Assembly: GCF_006539925.1 (NCBI RefSeq)
Contig: NZ_BJNY01000005.1
Span: 161,536 to 225,535 of the forward strand
DNA length: 64,000 nucleotides
Direction of reading: 5' to 3'
From: Glutamicibacter uratoxydans
GTDB taxonomy: Bacteria; Actinomycetota; Actinomycetes; Actinomycetales; Micrococcaceae
Shown here: one piece after another, positions 8,864-17,130 of the stretch
Numbering within the stretch: position 1 is the stretch's first letter
Layout of the letters: every line of letters begins with the position of its first letter
The notes under the pieces: model-generated
Told to the model about the DNA's origin: nothing
The model's database searches: none
The model's input: only the letters and a program-made list of their open reading frames with translations
Position numbers and translations under genes: made by a program

Positions 8864-9082
8864 ATGGAACGACAAAGCAATCGAACCGTACACTCCGCAG
8901 TACGGCACCACGGTGGCGGAGGCGTGATCATCGGAGGCATCGGAGCAATGCTGCTCTTCGGTGTCTTTGCAGTGATGTTGGCAGCCCAATCACCAACCCA
9001 GGATTGGGTGCCACTGCTCATCGGCGTCAGCATGGGATTCTCGGCAATGCTCTTCGGCATCGTCTACCACTTCACGCACTGA
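8864..9082 (+). CDS. Small two-TM membrane protein
   Basis: The 72-residue protein has a basic, His-rich N-terminus (RHHGGGG) followed by two hydrophobic segments at about 20-40 and 48-68. It is probably an integral membrane protein of unknown function. No Shine-Dalgarno sequence is apparent, so translation may be weak or leaderless. A strong hairpin follows at 9106-9143. I assign no family. Confidence 0.55.
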   Translation: MERQSNRTVHSAVRHHGGGGVIIGGIGAMLLFGVFAVMLAAQSPTQDWVPLLIGVSMGFSAMLFGIVYHFTH

Positions 9083-9105
9083 GCACATTCAAGAATTATC
9101 CGAAA

Positions 9106-9143
9106 AAGCGCCCCGGCAGCCGTTATTGGCTGACGGGGCGCTT
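9106..9143 (-). terminator. Rho-independent terminator
   Basis: AAGCGCCCC at 9106-9114 pairs with GGGGCGCTT at 9135-9143, with an inner CAGCC/GGCTG stem. Read on the minus strand it is followed by a run of five T, so it ends the minus-strand decarboxylase operon. The hairpin can also serve the small plus-strand gene. Confidence 0.8.
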
Positions 9144-9162
9144 GCGGGTTCTGCGCGGCCTC

Positions 9163-10800
9163 CTACAGGTGGGTCGGGGCGAACATCTTCAGCAGGGTCT
9201 GCACCACGATCACGTTCGGGCCTTCGGCCTCGAAGGCCTCGGCCAGCGCGTCCTTGATGCCTTCCGGAGCCACGGCGCGGGCCGGAACGCCGAAGGACTG
9301 GGCCAGCGCCACGAAGTCGGGGCGGGCCAGTTCGGTGGCGGTGGCCTTGCCGAAGGCGCCCTCCATGTATTCACGCAGGATGCCGTAGCCTCCGTCGTCG
9401 ACGATCAGCCAAGTCACCGGCGCGTTGTGCTGCTTGGCGGTGGCGAGCTCGGCAATGGAGTACATCGATGAGCCATCGCCGCTGACCGCAAGCACGCGCT
9501 TGCCGGTGCCGATGGCGCCGCCGATCGCCGAGGGGAAGCCGAAGCCCAGCCCGCCGGCGCCCTGGGCCGAATGGAATTCGCCCGTCCGGGCATCCCAGCA
9601 GCTCCAGCCCCAGTAGGCCGCGATGGTCATGTCCCAGAAGGTCTGCATGTCATCGGGCACCGCCGCGCGGATATCCGCCATGAAGGCCCGCTCCTTGGCC
9701 AAGTCCTGGCCATCCAGCCGGGCCTGCACCTTGGCAAGGGTCTGCACAACCACCTGCTGCGGGGTCGAACCATGCCAGTCGGCCTGTGAGGCGAAGCCGC
9801 TCGCCGCCAGCTGGTCATTGAGGAACTCCAGCGCGGCCTTGGCATCCGCACGGATGCCCAGAGCCGGGGTGTTGGATTCCAGCACGCGCGGTTCCGCGTC
9901 GATCTGGATCATGCGTCCGCACGGGGCCAGGGAGAAGTAGTTGCTTGACACTTCGCCCAGCGAGGAGCCGATGACCACCAGCACGTCGGCGTCTTCCAAC
10001 ACCTCGGAAACATAGCGGTCCTCCACCCAGGACTGCAGCGAGAGCTCGTGGTCCCAGCCGAAGGCGCCGTTGCCGCCAGGGGTGCACAGCACCGGGGCGT
10101 CCAGCGTTTCGGCTGCCTTGAGCAGCGCTGCCTGGGCGCCTGCCCGGCGCACGCCGCCGCCTGCCACGATGGCCGGGCGCTTGGCCTCGGACAGCCAGCG
10201 CACCGCTTCTTCGACCAGTTCCACGCGCGGCGGGTGGTCATAGGCTTCGGCCAGCGCATCGCGCACCGGCGGCACCATGACCGGGGCCAGCAACACATCC
10301 TGCGGCACCTCGACCCAGACCGGGCCCATGGGCACGGTGATGGCCTTGGCCCAGGCGTCCTGGATGGCCGAAGGGATGCCGGAGGCATGATGCACGGTCT
10401 GCTGGAACTTGGTGACATTGGCGGCCGAGGCCTTCTGGTCATCGAGCTGGTGCAGCATGCCCTTGCGGCGCGCACCCAGTCCATCCAGCGGAATCTGGCT
10501 TGCCACCACCACCATCGGCACGCCGGTGGCATAGGCTTCTTGCAGGCCCGCCAGGGAGGTCAAAGCGCCCGGTCCGGTGGAGAGGAACAGCACGCCGACC
10601 TCGCCGGTGGCCCGCGAGTAGCCGTCGGCGGCGAAGGCAGAGTTGTTCTCCACGCGGGAGGAGACGAAGTGCAGGTCCGAACGCGAGAGTGCGTCGAATA
10701 GTCCTAGGGCGTGCTGGCCTGGGATGCCGAAGACCGTCTTAGCCCCGAGGGCTTCGAGGGTCTCGATGACCAGGTCGCCGCCGTTGCGCTGCGCTGTCAT
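9163..10800 (-). CDS. Thiamine-diphosphate enzyme, acetolactate-synthase-like (candidate 2-ketoarginine decarboxylase)
   Basis: The 545-residue ThDP enzyme has the expected three domains. Catalytic Glu E51 lies in RVENNSAFAADGYSRATG, and the cofactor motif starts GDGSSMYSIAELATA and ends with DDGGYG. Its ATG overlaps the stop codon of the ureohydrolase gene by one base (TAATG), implying translational coupling. Pseudomonas AruI, the 2-ketoarginine decarboxylase of the arginine transaminase pathway, belongs to this family and its product ends as 4-guanidinobutyrate, which a ureohydrolase cleaves. That link makes an AruI-like role plausible; a true acetolactate synthase is less likely because no small subunit or ilv genes are near. 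Confidence 0.8.
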   Translation of the reverse strand: MTAQRNGGDLVIETLEALGAKTVFGIPGQHALGLFDALSRSDLHFVSSRVENNSAFAADGYSRATGEVGVLFLSTGPGALTSLAGLQEAYATGVPMVVVASQIPLDGLGARRKGMLHQLDDQKASAANVTKFQQTVHHASGIPSAIQDAWAKAITVPMGPVWVEVPQDVLLAPVMVPPVRDALAEAYDHPPRVELVEEAVRWLSEAKRPAIVAGGGVRRAGAQAALLKAAETLDAPVLCTPGGNGAFGWDHELSLQSWVEDRYVSEVLEDADVLVVIGSSLGEVSSNYFSLAPCGRMIQIDAEPRVLESNTPALGIRADAKAALEFLNDQLAASGFASQADWHGSTPQQVVVQTLAKVQARLDGQDLAKERAFMADIRAAVPDDMQTFWDMTIAAYWGWSCWDARTGEFHSAQGAGGLGFGFPSAIGGAIGTGKRVLAVSGDGSSMYSIAELATAKQHNAPVTWLIVDDGGYGILREYMEGAFGKATATELARPDFVALAQSFGVPARAVAPEGIKDALAEAFEAEGPNVIVVQTLLKMFAPTHL

Positions 10801-11786
10801 TAGCTGTTGCGTCCGTTGTTAGCGCGGAAGTCGCTGATCAGGGAGATCAGGTCGTAGGTGACATGGCTTGCGGCCACACCGGTCAGCTCTGCATGGTCAT
10901 AGGCTGGGGCCACCTCGACGATGTCTGCACCGACGATGTTCAGCCCGCGCAGGCCGCGCAGGATCTCCAGCAGTTCGCGGCTGGTGATGCCGCCGGCTTC
11001 CGGGGTGCCGGTGCCCGGTGCGTGAGCCGGGTCCAGCACGTCGATGTCAACGGAGATGTACAGCGGGCGGTTGCCGATGCGGGCGCGCAGCTTGTCGACG
11101 ATCTCGATGACGCCCTGGTAGTAGACATCCGAGCTGGTCACGATGCCGAAGCCGAAGCGCTTGTCGTCTTCCAGGTCCTTCTTGCCGTACAGCGGGCCGC
11201 GCGTACCGACGTGGCAGATCGCCTCGGTGTCCAGGATGCCTTCTTCCACCGCGCGGCGGAAGGGGGTGCCGTGGGTGTATTCGGCGCCGAAGTAGGTGTC
11301 CCAGGTGTCCAGGTGGGCGTCGAAGTGCAGCATGGCCACCGGGGCGCCGGCGCGCTTGGAAGCGGCGCGCAGCAGCGGCAGGGCAATGGTGTGGTCGCCG
11401 CCGATGGTCACCAGCGAAGCGCCGTCCTCGGTCAGCTCCAGGGCCTCGTGCTCAATGGTTTCGATGGCTTCGTTGATGTTGAACGGGTTCACCGCCATGT
11501 CGCCGGCGTCCACGACCTGGCTCTGCGCGAACGGCGAGGTGCCGGTAGCAGGGTTGTAGGGGCGGATCAGGCGGGAGGATTCGCGCACGTGGGTGGAGCC
11601 GAAGCGGGCGCCCGGGCGGTAGGAGACGCCGGTGTCGAAAGGCACGCCGACGATCTTGATGTCTGCGCTGGACACCTGGTCCAAGCGCGGCAGGCGGGCG
11701 TAGGTGCCAAGGCCTGCATAGCGCGGGATCAGGGCCGCGTTGATCGGGCCCAGATTGCCGTTGTCCTCAATCCTGATTTCCTTCAT
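10800..11786 (-). CDS. Agmatinase/guanidinobutyrase-type ureohydrolase
   Basis: The 328-residue arginase-superfamily protein has all Mn-binding motifs: [15 protein letters not shown] and [19 protein letters not shown]. It would hydrolyse a guanidino compound to urea and an amine or amino acid; agmatine and 4-guanidinobutyrate are the main candidates. It is the first gene of a two-gene operon with the ThDP enzyme, and next to an APC permease and an XRE-cupin regulator. Guanidinobutyrase would suit an AruI-like partner better than agmatinase, but no single residue visible decides it. Confidence 0.9.
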   Translation of the reverse strand: MKEIRIEDNGNLGPINAALIPRYAGLGTYARLPRLDQVSSADIKIVGVPFDTGVSYRPGARFGSTHVRESSRLIRPYNPATGTSPFAQSQVVDAGDMAVNPFNINEAIETIEHEALELTEDGASLVTIGGDHTIALPLLRAASKRAGAPVAMLHFDAHLDTWDTYFGAEYTHGTPFRRAVEEGILDTEAICHVGTRGPLYGKKDLEDDKRFGFGIVTSSDVYYQGVIEIVDKLRARIGNRPLYISVDIDVLDPAHAPGTGTPEAGGITSRELLEILRGLRGLNIVGADIVEVAPAYDHAELTGVAASHVTYDLISLISDFRANNGRNS

Positions 11787-11837
11787 GGGAACATCCTTCC
11801 GACGCCGTGGCTGCTCCAGCCACTAGTTGTCTAATAT

Positions 11838-11851
11838 GAAACTTACGTTTC
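11838..11851. promoter_or_regulatory. Inverted repeat upstream of the ureohydrolase operon
   Basis: GAAAC-TTAC-GTTTC is a perfect 5-bp-arm inverted repeat about 50 bases before the ureohydrolase start, in an A/T-rich stretch that should hold the promoter. It is an operator candidate for the nearby XRE-cupin regulator. No matching copy is obvious before the permease, which weakens the idea. Confidence 0.35.
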
Positions 11852-11904
11852 CCATTATGCTATTTTGTGCGTCAGCTAACGTCAAGGCGTCCGGGGGTTA
11901 AAAA

Positions 11905-11940
11905 TCGCCGGCGCCGGAGGCTTATTCCCCGGCGCCGGCT
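11905..11940 (-). terminator. Rho-independent terminator of the permease gene
   Basis: GCCGGCGCCGG at 11907-11917 pairs exactly with CCGGCGCCGGC at 11929-11939. On the minus strand it is followed by GATTTTTAA. It lies just past the permease stop codon. Confidence 0.8.
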
Positions 11941-11954
11941 GCGTCGCCTGGCGC

Positions 11955-13469
11955 TCAGCGCCGCTTGCCGGCTGCGCTCTTGATGCTCTTCGACCGGGCG
12001 CCAGCCGCGTCGACCCCGATCGCGCCCAGTCTGGCCTGCTGCCTGATGCTGATCATCGCCAGCAGCTGCTCTTCAGCATCCTCGCCCGGAGACACCCCGC
12101 GCGGCACCCGCAGCAGGAAGAAGGTGCCCAGCAGCCACCAGCCGCCGAAGAGTAGCCACGGCTGCCAGCCGATGGCAGCGGGCATCCCCGGCAGGTAGAG
12201 GCTGATCAGCCCGGCGCAGAACAGCACCGAGAGCACACCGATCACCTGGCCGAAGTTTCCTCTGCCGCCAATGCGCAGCGGACGCTCCATGCCCGGCTCC
12301 CGGCGGCGCAGGATCAGAAAGGCCACGCCGACCAGCAGGTAGGCGATCACGATCGACGGAGACCCGGAGTCGACCAGCCACCCGAGCATCGCGGTGCCGA
12401 AGAATGGAGCAAGCAGGGACAAGGCTCCGATGAACAGCAGTGCATGGCTCGGGGTGCGGTAGACCGGATGCAGGTAGGCGAACCAGCGCGGCAGCATGCC
12501 CGACTGCGCCATGGCATACATGAGCCGCGAGGCGCCCATCAGCAGCGAGTTCCAAGAGGTGAGGATGCCTGCAATGCCGCCGGCGATCAGGATCTTCGCC
12601 ATCACCTCGGAAGTGAACAGCGCCCCCATGGCGTCGGCGGTGGCAAGATCGGATCCGGCGAGTGCCCGCTGGCCCAGGCCGGAAGAGGTGGCCAGCACGA
12701 CCATGACATACCAAGCGGTCGCGATCATCACGGAGACCACCACATACTTGCCGATTTTCTTCGGCGGAATGTCGCATTCCTCCGCGGACTGGGGGATGAC
12801 GTCGAAGCCGACGAACATGAATGGCACCACGATCATCACACCGAAGAATCCCGCCGTCCCATTGACGAAGAACGGTTCCATGTTCTTTGGATCCCCACCG
12901 GCGAAGGCACCGGTGAGCAGCATGGCGCCAATAATGAAGAGGAAGATGACAACAAAGGTCTGGACGATGCCGGCGGTCTTGATCCCCCGAATATTAATCG
13001 CGGTAATGGCCACCGCACCCACAACGCCCACCAGCGCCCAAGTCAGATAGACCTCGGAGCCGGCGATGTCCCATAGCTTGATTTGGGACAGGTTCGGGAA
13101 GATGTACTGCACGGATTTTGGAAGCGCCACCGCTTCAAAGGCGACGATGGTGATATACCCGCCGACGATGGCCCAGGACCCGGCAAAAGACCAGCGGGCG
13201 CCCATGGCGCGCAGCAGATAGTTGTGTTCGCCGCCGGCTTTCGGGATGGCGGAAACCAATTCCGCATAAGTCAATCCCACCACCGCCATGATCCCACCGC
13301 CGACGAGCATGGCCAACGATGCGCCGATCGGGCCGGCGCTGACGATCCAATCTCCGGTGAGCACCACCCAGCCGAAGCCGATCATGGCGCCCACTCCAAT
13401 AGCCAAGGCATCCCATTTGCCCAGAACCTTCTTCAATCCAACTTCGGCACCGCCGCCTGCACCCTGCAT
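11955..13469 (-). CDS. APC-family amino acid permease
   Basis: From the chosen start the protein has 504 residues with about twelve hydrophobic segments. IGVGAMIGFGWVVLTGDWI is the APC first-helix glycine-rich segment. It should import an amino acid or amine by proton or ion coupling. The frame reaches 13664, but the ATG at 13469 has AAGGAG six bases before it, and upstream residues are basic and unlike a permease. Its neighbours (ureohydrolase, ThDP enzyme, XRE-cupin regulator) suggest arginine, agmatine or a guanidino amino acid as cargo; this is inference. Confidence 0.88.
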   Translation of the reverse strand: MQGAGGGAEVGLKKVLGKWDALAIGVGAMIGFGWVVLTGDWIVSAGPIGASLAMLVGGGIMAVVGLTYAELVSAIPKAGGEHNYLLRAMGARWSFAGSWAIVGGYITIVAFEAVALPKSVQYIFPNLSQIKLWDIAGSEVYLTWALVGVVGAVAITAINIRGIKTAGIVQTFVVIFLFIIGAMLLTGAFAGGDPKNMEPFFVNGTAGFFGVMIVVPFMFVGFDVIPQSAEECDIPPKKIGKYVVVSVMIATAWYVMVVLATSSGLGQRALAGSDLATADAMGALFTSEVMAKILIAGGIAGILTSWNSLLMGASRLMYAMAQSGMLPRWFAYLHPVYRTPSHALLFIGALSLLAPFFGTAMLGWLVDSGSPSIVIAYLLVGVAFLILRRREPGMERPLRIGGRGNFGQVIGVLSVLFCAGLISLYLPGMPAAIGWQPWLLFGGWWLLGTFFLLRVPRGVSPGEDAEEQLLAMISIRQQARLGAIGVDAAGARSKSIKSAAGKRR

Positions 13470-13507
13470 CCGCATCTCCTTGTCACTGATGATGCAGATC
13501 ACACTAT

Positions 13508-13544
13508 GCACTAGGCGTAGTGCTGTTTTGTGCAGAGCGCACAA
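13508..13544. promoter_or_regulatory. Two adjacent perfect inverted repeats upstream of the permease
   Basis: GCACTA-GGCG-TAGTGC (13508-13523) and TTGTGC-AGAGC-GCACAA (13528-13544) lie side by side 40-75 bases before the permease start. Both have perfect 6-bp arms. This is a good operator candidate for the XRE-cupin regulator or another factor. The half-sites share TGC/GCA at their inner edges. Confidence 0.5.
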
Positions 13545-13590
13545 GAGATAGGGCGGAAGCTCCAAAAAGCTCCGGCGGGAGCTTCGGACG

Positions 13591-14028
13591 CTATTCGGTC
13601 GTGGAAACCGGTGAGTTGGCCTTCGTGGCCTTAACCAAGGCGCGGTCCACTTCGTGAATTCCAAAGATGAAACCGGCGGAGAGGATCAATGATTTGATGA
13701 TCAGCCCGGTCAGGTCGGTGGCAACATAGACCAGCTGCACCGGACCGGCGAAGATCAGCAGGACAATAGTCCAAAAGCCATAGGCCAGATTCGTTTTCGC
13801 ATGAGCCAGTTCGGGGTGCTTGGCCCTGCGCCTGATCGTGTAGATGCCGATGGCGATAATGACTACCGCCAAAATAGCGGCGCCGGCGAAGAAGAAATAC
13901 CGTTGGGTGCGAATCCACGTCAGCGTGGGCCCGATCAACAGGCCCAAAGCCACTGACGCCCACCAGCTGATCGCCCGCAATTCGCTCTGCGGAGCTTTTG
14001 ATTCGTCAGTTGGTTTGCCAGTCGCCAC
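13591..14028 (-). CDS. Conserved integral membrane protein of unknown function
   Basis: The 145-residue protein has a hydrophilic N-terminus and four likely membrane helices (about 23-40, 46-63, 84-104, 106-124), ending in a polar tail. I recognise no characterised family. It lies between the permease and the XRE-cupin regulator genes and faces the same way, but a spacer of about 120 bases on each side argues for separate transcription. Confidence 0.65.
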   Translation of the reverse strand: MATGKPTDESKAPQSELRAISWWASVALGLLIGPTLTWIRTQRYFFFAGAAILAVVIIAIGIYTIRRRAKHPELAHAKTNLAYGFWTIVLLIFAGPVQLVYVATDLTGLIIKSLILSAGFIFGIHEVDRALVKATKANSPVSTTE

Positions 14029-14173
14029 GGTACTCCTTTCTTCTCATTGCATGCTGCTTCCTCTAACAAGACACTGTTTCAAGAATACGCGGTGCGAACT
14101 GGCACTCTTGCCCTTGAACCACGCCGGTGCGCAGAATGTTGCGTGATTCGCAGTAAAACCGATCAAAAAATCA

Positions 14174-14737
14174 TCAGAGAATCAACGTCCACAAAACCAG
14201 CGCAGGCTCATCGGAGAGGTTCTCCCAGCTGTGCGGTTCACGCCCGGGGAAGGTGATCGTGTCCCCTGCCGCCAGCTCCCAGCGCTGGTCCGGGAGCACC
14301 AGCGCGAACTGCCCCGAGACCACATGCAAGACCTCCAGTTCGCAGTCCACCGAGTACAGCTCGGCTTCTCCAGCGCCCTGCGGAGCAACCTCTGCACGGA
14401 TGACCTGCACTCGTTTTTCACCGCGCGGAGTGACCAGCTGCTCGGTAATGCCTTCGCCGCCCAGCGATACGCGCGGCGCATCGGCCAAGCGGACCAGCTG
14501 GGTTTCGGGAACTTCAAACAGCGTCCCGACCTCGATGCCCAGCACCTCGCAGAGCTTGATCAGGGTGGACACCGAGGGGCTGGTCAGGTCTCGCTCAACA
14601 CGCGAGAGGAATCCTTTGGTCAGCCCAGAGAGCTCGGCGACCTGGTCGATGGTCATCCGCTGCTGCTGGCGTACACCGCGCAGCCGGGCGCCGATGTTGA
14701 TCGTCGAGCCGGAAGATTCTACGGGCAACGTTTTCAT
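14174..14737 (-). CDS. XRE-family regulator with C-terminal cupin domain
   Basis: The 187-residue protein has an N-terminal helix-turn-helix (RLRGVRQQQRMTIDQVAELS, then GLTKGFLSRVERDLTSPS) and a C-terminal cupin sensor (ELEVLHVVSGQFALVLPDQ, then DTITFPGREPHSWEN). This layout is typical of PuuR-like and SutR-like local repressors that sense small amines or amino acids. Its position near a ureohydrolase and permease makes it the probable regulator of that cluster. Confidence 0.88.
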   Translation of the reverse strand: MKTLPVESSGSTINIGARLRGVRQQQRMTIDQVAELSGLTKGFLSRVERDLTSPSVSTLIKLCEVLGIEVGTLFEVPETQLVRLADAPRVSLGGEGITEQLVTPRGEKRVQVIRAEVAPQGAGEAELYSVDCELEVLHVVSGQFALVLPDQRWELAAGDTITFPGREPHSWENLSDEPALVLWTLIL

Positions 14738-14885
14738 CTAAGCGCACCAAGACCTGTTCTCTTGTAATTTCAAAGACCACGTTATTCTCGCTAACGCCGG
14801 CCAGCCACTGCCTGCAGTTTACCAATACGCAACTTCGTGCCGGAGAAGGGTTCCCCCTGCCGCTGCGATTCCCTATGCTCGCCCT

Positions 14886-15485
14886 ATGGACACCACTGCG
14901 AATTCCACCGCCGCCACGCTGCGCGAATACCTGAACGACGCACGCGAAGCAGTCATCTTCAAGGCTGAAGGGCTCAGCGAAGAGCTAGCCCGGCGCCCGC
15001 TCACGCCAACGGGAACCCATATCCTCGGAGTCGTCCACCACTTGGCGGTCACCGAGTACGGGTACTTCGGGCTTTGCCTGAACCGCGCAGTGGACAGCGA
15101 CTACGTGGCGGGCCTGCTGGAACTCGATGACCCGCAGAGCGATTTCCTTCCGCCTGCTCAGCTGAGCGGGGCACAGATCATTGGCCTCTACCGGCAGGCA
15201 GTGAGCTTTGCCGAGGCAGGCTTCGATGAACTGGAACTCGATTCGCCCGCCGAAGTTCCCTGGTGGATCCGCCACCGGCACACGAATCTGGAGCGGCTGC
15301 TGGTCCACATAATTGCCGAGACCTCGCGCCATGCAGGACACCTGGACATCGTCCGCGAACTGCTGGATGGCAAGGCAGGTCTGCGCGCGGAAGCGATGAA
15401 CCTGCCGGACTACTCCCCCGACCAGTGGCTGGAGCAGCGCCGCGTCATAGAAGCAATTTCTCAGGGAAAAATGACGCAAGGCTAA
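14886..15485 (+). CDS. DinB-family (DinB/YfiT-like) putative metalloenzyme
   Basis: The 199-residue four-helix protein keeps the histidines typical of the DinB/YfiT fold: GVVHHLAVTEYGYF near residues 50-62 and HIIAETSRHAGHLDIVRELL near 140-160. In actinobacteria this fold includes mycothiol-dependent transferases and many proteins without known substrate. It stands alone, divergent from the XRE-cupin gene. Confidence 0.85.
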   Translation: MDTTANSTAATLREYLNDAREAVIFKAEGLSEELARRPLTPTGTHILGVVHHLAVTEYGYFGLCLNRAVDSDYVAGLLELDDPQSDFLPPAQLSGAQIIGLYRQAVSFAEAGFDELELDSPAEVPWWIRHRHTNLERLLVHIIAETSRHAGHLDIVRELLDGKAGLRAEAMNLPDYSPDQWLEQRRVIEAISQGKMTQG

Positions 15486-15705
15486 AGGCCCGACGCCTGC
15501 AGAAGCATGAAAGCGGGTCATATTACGGAACAGAACTTCACGCCGTCATATCCGGCCGGTAGCATCAAAATTGTTGCTTCACGAGACGCGGCGCCAAGCT
15601 CCGACTGGCCGCGCACCAACCCCAGGTTCATGGGTGGTTCGGATGAAGAAGCGGTCCGGGCATCGACCGATGCGCGGGCAAGAGCTCAGCGAGAGTTGTC
15701 GTGTC

Positions 15706-15972
15706 ATGGCATATTCTGTCCTCCCCATCATCGACCTGCAAACCGGCCAGGTACAGTTCAAGGTCCAGGGCCGCTGGTACACCCGCTACGTTTCCCATCC
15801 TGAACAGCTCGAACGCCTGGTCACCAGGGCCGCCCGGCGCCCGGTCTTCGACCCTGCCCATTCGGAGCTCATTGTCTTTGTCGCCGCCGCGGGCTTGCCA
15901 CAGGGAAGGCAGCGGGCTTTTAGCCTTGCCAAATTCCCCCGGCACCACAGCCTGACTAAGCTGGGTGGCTGA
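15706..15972 (+). CDS. Small hypothetical protein
   Basis: The frame is open from 15571, but the most sensible start is the ATG at 15706, giving 88 residues (starts MAYSVLPIIDLQTGQVQFKV). The N-terminal half looks like a small beta-rich domain and the C-terminus is basic. GAGAG lies upstream but too far to be convincing. No family is recognised and no function is assigned. Confidence 0.4.
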   Translation: MAYSVLPIIDLQTGQVQFKVQGRWYTRYVSHPEQLERLVTRAARRPVFDPAHSELIVFVAAAGLPQGRQRAFSLAKFPRHHSLTKLGG

Positions 15973-16026
15973 ACAAAATTTTGGGTTTCACAGGAAATCC
16001 CCGGCCGTAGGAGGGTCATCCTCGCG

Positions 16027-17130
16027 ATGTCACACAACCCCGCGACACAGCCAACCCCAGCCCAGATCCGCAGATGGCGCCAATATGTTGCCGACGAAGC
16101 AGCAGAAGGCGCCATCTACCGCGCACTGGCAGAAAAGAAAACCGGCCAAGAGCGGCAGATCCTGCTCGGCCTGGCAGAAGCAGAAGCCCGGCACGAAGAA
16201 TACTGGCGCGCCAAGCTGGGCGAACACGACCGTCCGGTCCGCCCCTCGCTACGCCGCAGCTTCCTCAGGCTTCTGGCCGCCCGCTTCGGCTCGGTCTTCG
16301 TCCTGGCCCTGGCCCAGCGCGCCGAAAGCAGCACCCCCTACGCCAAGGACGAGGATGCCACGCCGCAGATGGCTGCGGACGAGCAGGTCCACGAGGAAGT
16401 AGTCCGGGCCTTGGCCACCGCAGGCCGCGCTCAGCTCTCCGGCAACTTCCGCGCCGCAGTGTTCGGCGCCAACGACGGCCTGGTCTCCAACCTGGCACTA
16501 GTCATGGGCATCGGAGCCACCGGCGTCTCCGCCGGCATGGTGCTGTTCTCCGGCATCGCCGGCCTGCTGGCCGGCGCGCTGTCCATGGCCGCCGGCGAGT
16601 ATGTTTCGGTGCGCTCCCAGCGCGAGCTGCTCACCGCTTCGCGCCCCACCCAGGTCACCCTGACCGCGGCCCAGCACCTTGACCTCGACGCCAACGAGCT
16701 GGTGCTGATCTACAAGGCACGCGGCATGAGCGACGAAGATGCAGAGCACCGCGCCGCCGAGCGCATGGGCCTGTTCACCTGCGACTGCAACCCATCCTTC
16801 TCGCTGAACCCGGAGGAACGCTCCGAGGAACTGGCGAACGAGCACGAGGAACTAGGCTCCGCCACCGGCGCCGCCACCTCCTCATTCCTGATGTTCGCCT
16901 CGGGTGCGGTGATCCCGATCCTGCCGTACATCTTCGGCATGACCGGGATCGCAGCCATCATCACCTCCGTGGTGCTGGTCGGCGTCGCCCTGATGGTCAC
17001 CGGCGGCATCGTCGGCCTGCTCTCCGGCGCCTCGCCGCTCAAGCGCGGCCTGCGCCAGCTGGCCATCGGCTGGGGCGCCGCAGCGGTGACCTACTGCCTG
17101 GGCCTGCTCTTCGGCACCAACGTCGCCTAG
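16027..17130 (+). CDS. Ferritin-like/VIT1 iron (manganese) exporter, MbfA type
   Basis: The 367-residue protein fuses an N-terminal ferritin-like domain (residues 15-135; E51/E53/H56 in LAEAEARHEEYW) to a VIT1/CCC1 membrane domain with NFRAAVFGANDGLVSNLALV and several C-terminal helices. This is the erythrin-VIT architecture of MbfA, an exporter of excess iron from the cytoplasm under peroxide or iron stress. GGAGG lies upstream of the ATG. Its stop overlaps the convergent acid phosphatase stop by four bases. Iron control by the IdeR encoded further along is possible, but I see no clear iron box. Confidence 0.9.
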   Translation: MSHNPATQPTPAQIRRWRQYVADEAAEGAIYRALAEKKTGQERQILLGLAEAEARHEEYWRAKLGEHDRPVRPSLRRSFLRLLAARFGSVFVLALAQRAESSTPYAKDEDATPQMAADEQVHEEVVRALATAGRAQLSGNFRAAVFGANDGLVSNLALVMGIGATGVSAGMVLFSGIAGLLAGALSMAAGEYVSVRSQRELLTASRPTQVTLTAAQHLDLDANELVLIYKARGMSDEDAEHRAAERMGLFTCDCNPSFSLNPEERSEELANEHEELGSATGAATSSFLMFASGAVIPILPYIFGMTGIAAIITSVVLVGVALMVTGGIVGLLSGASPLKRGLRQLAIGWGAAAVTYCLGLLFGTNVA

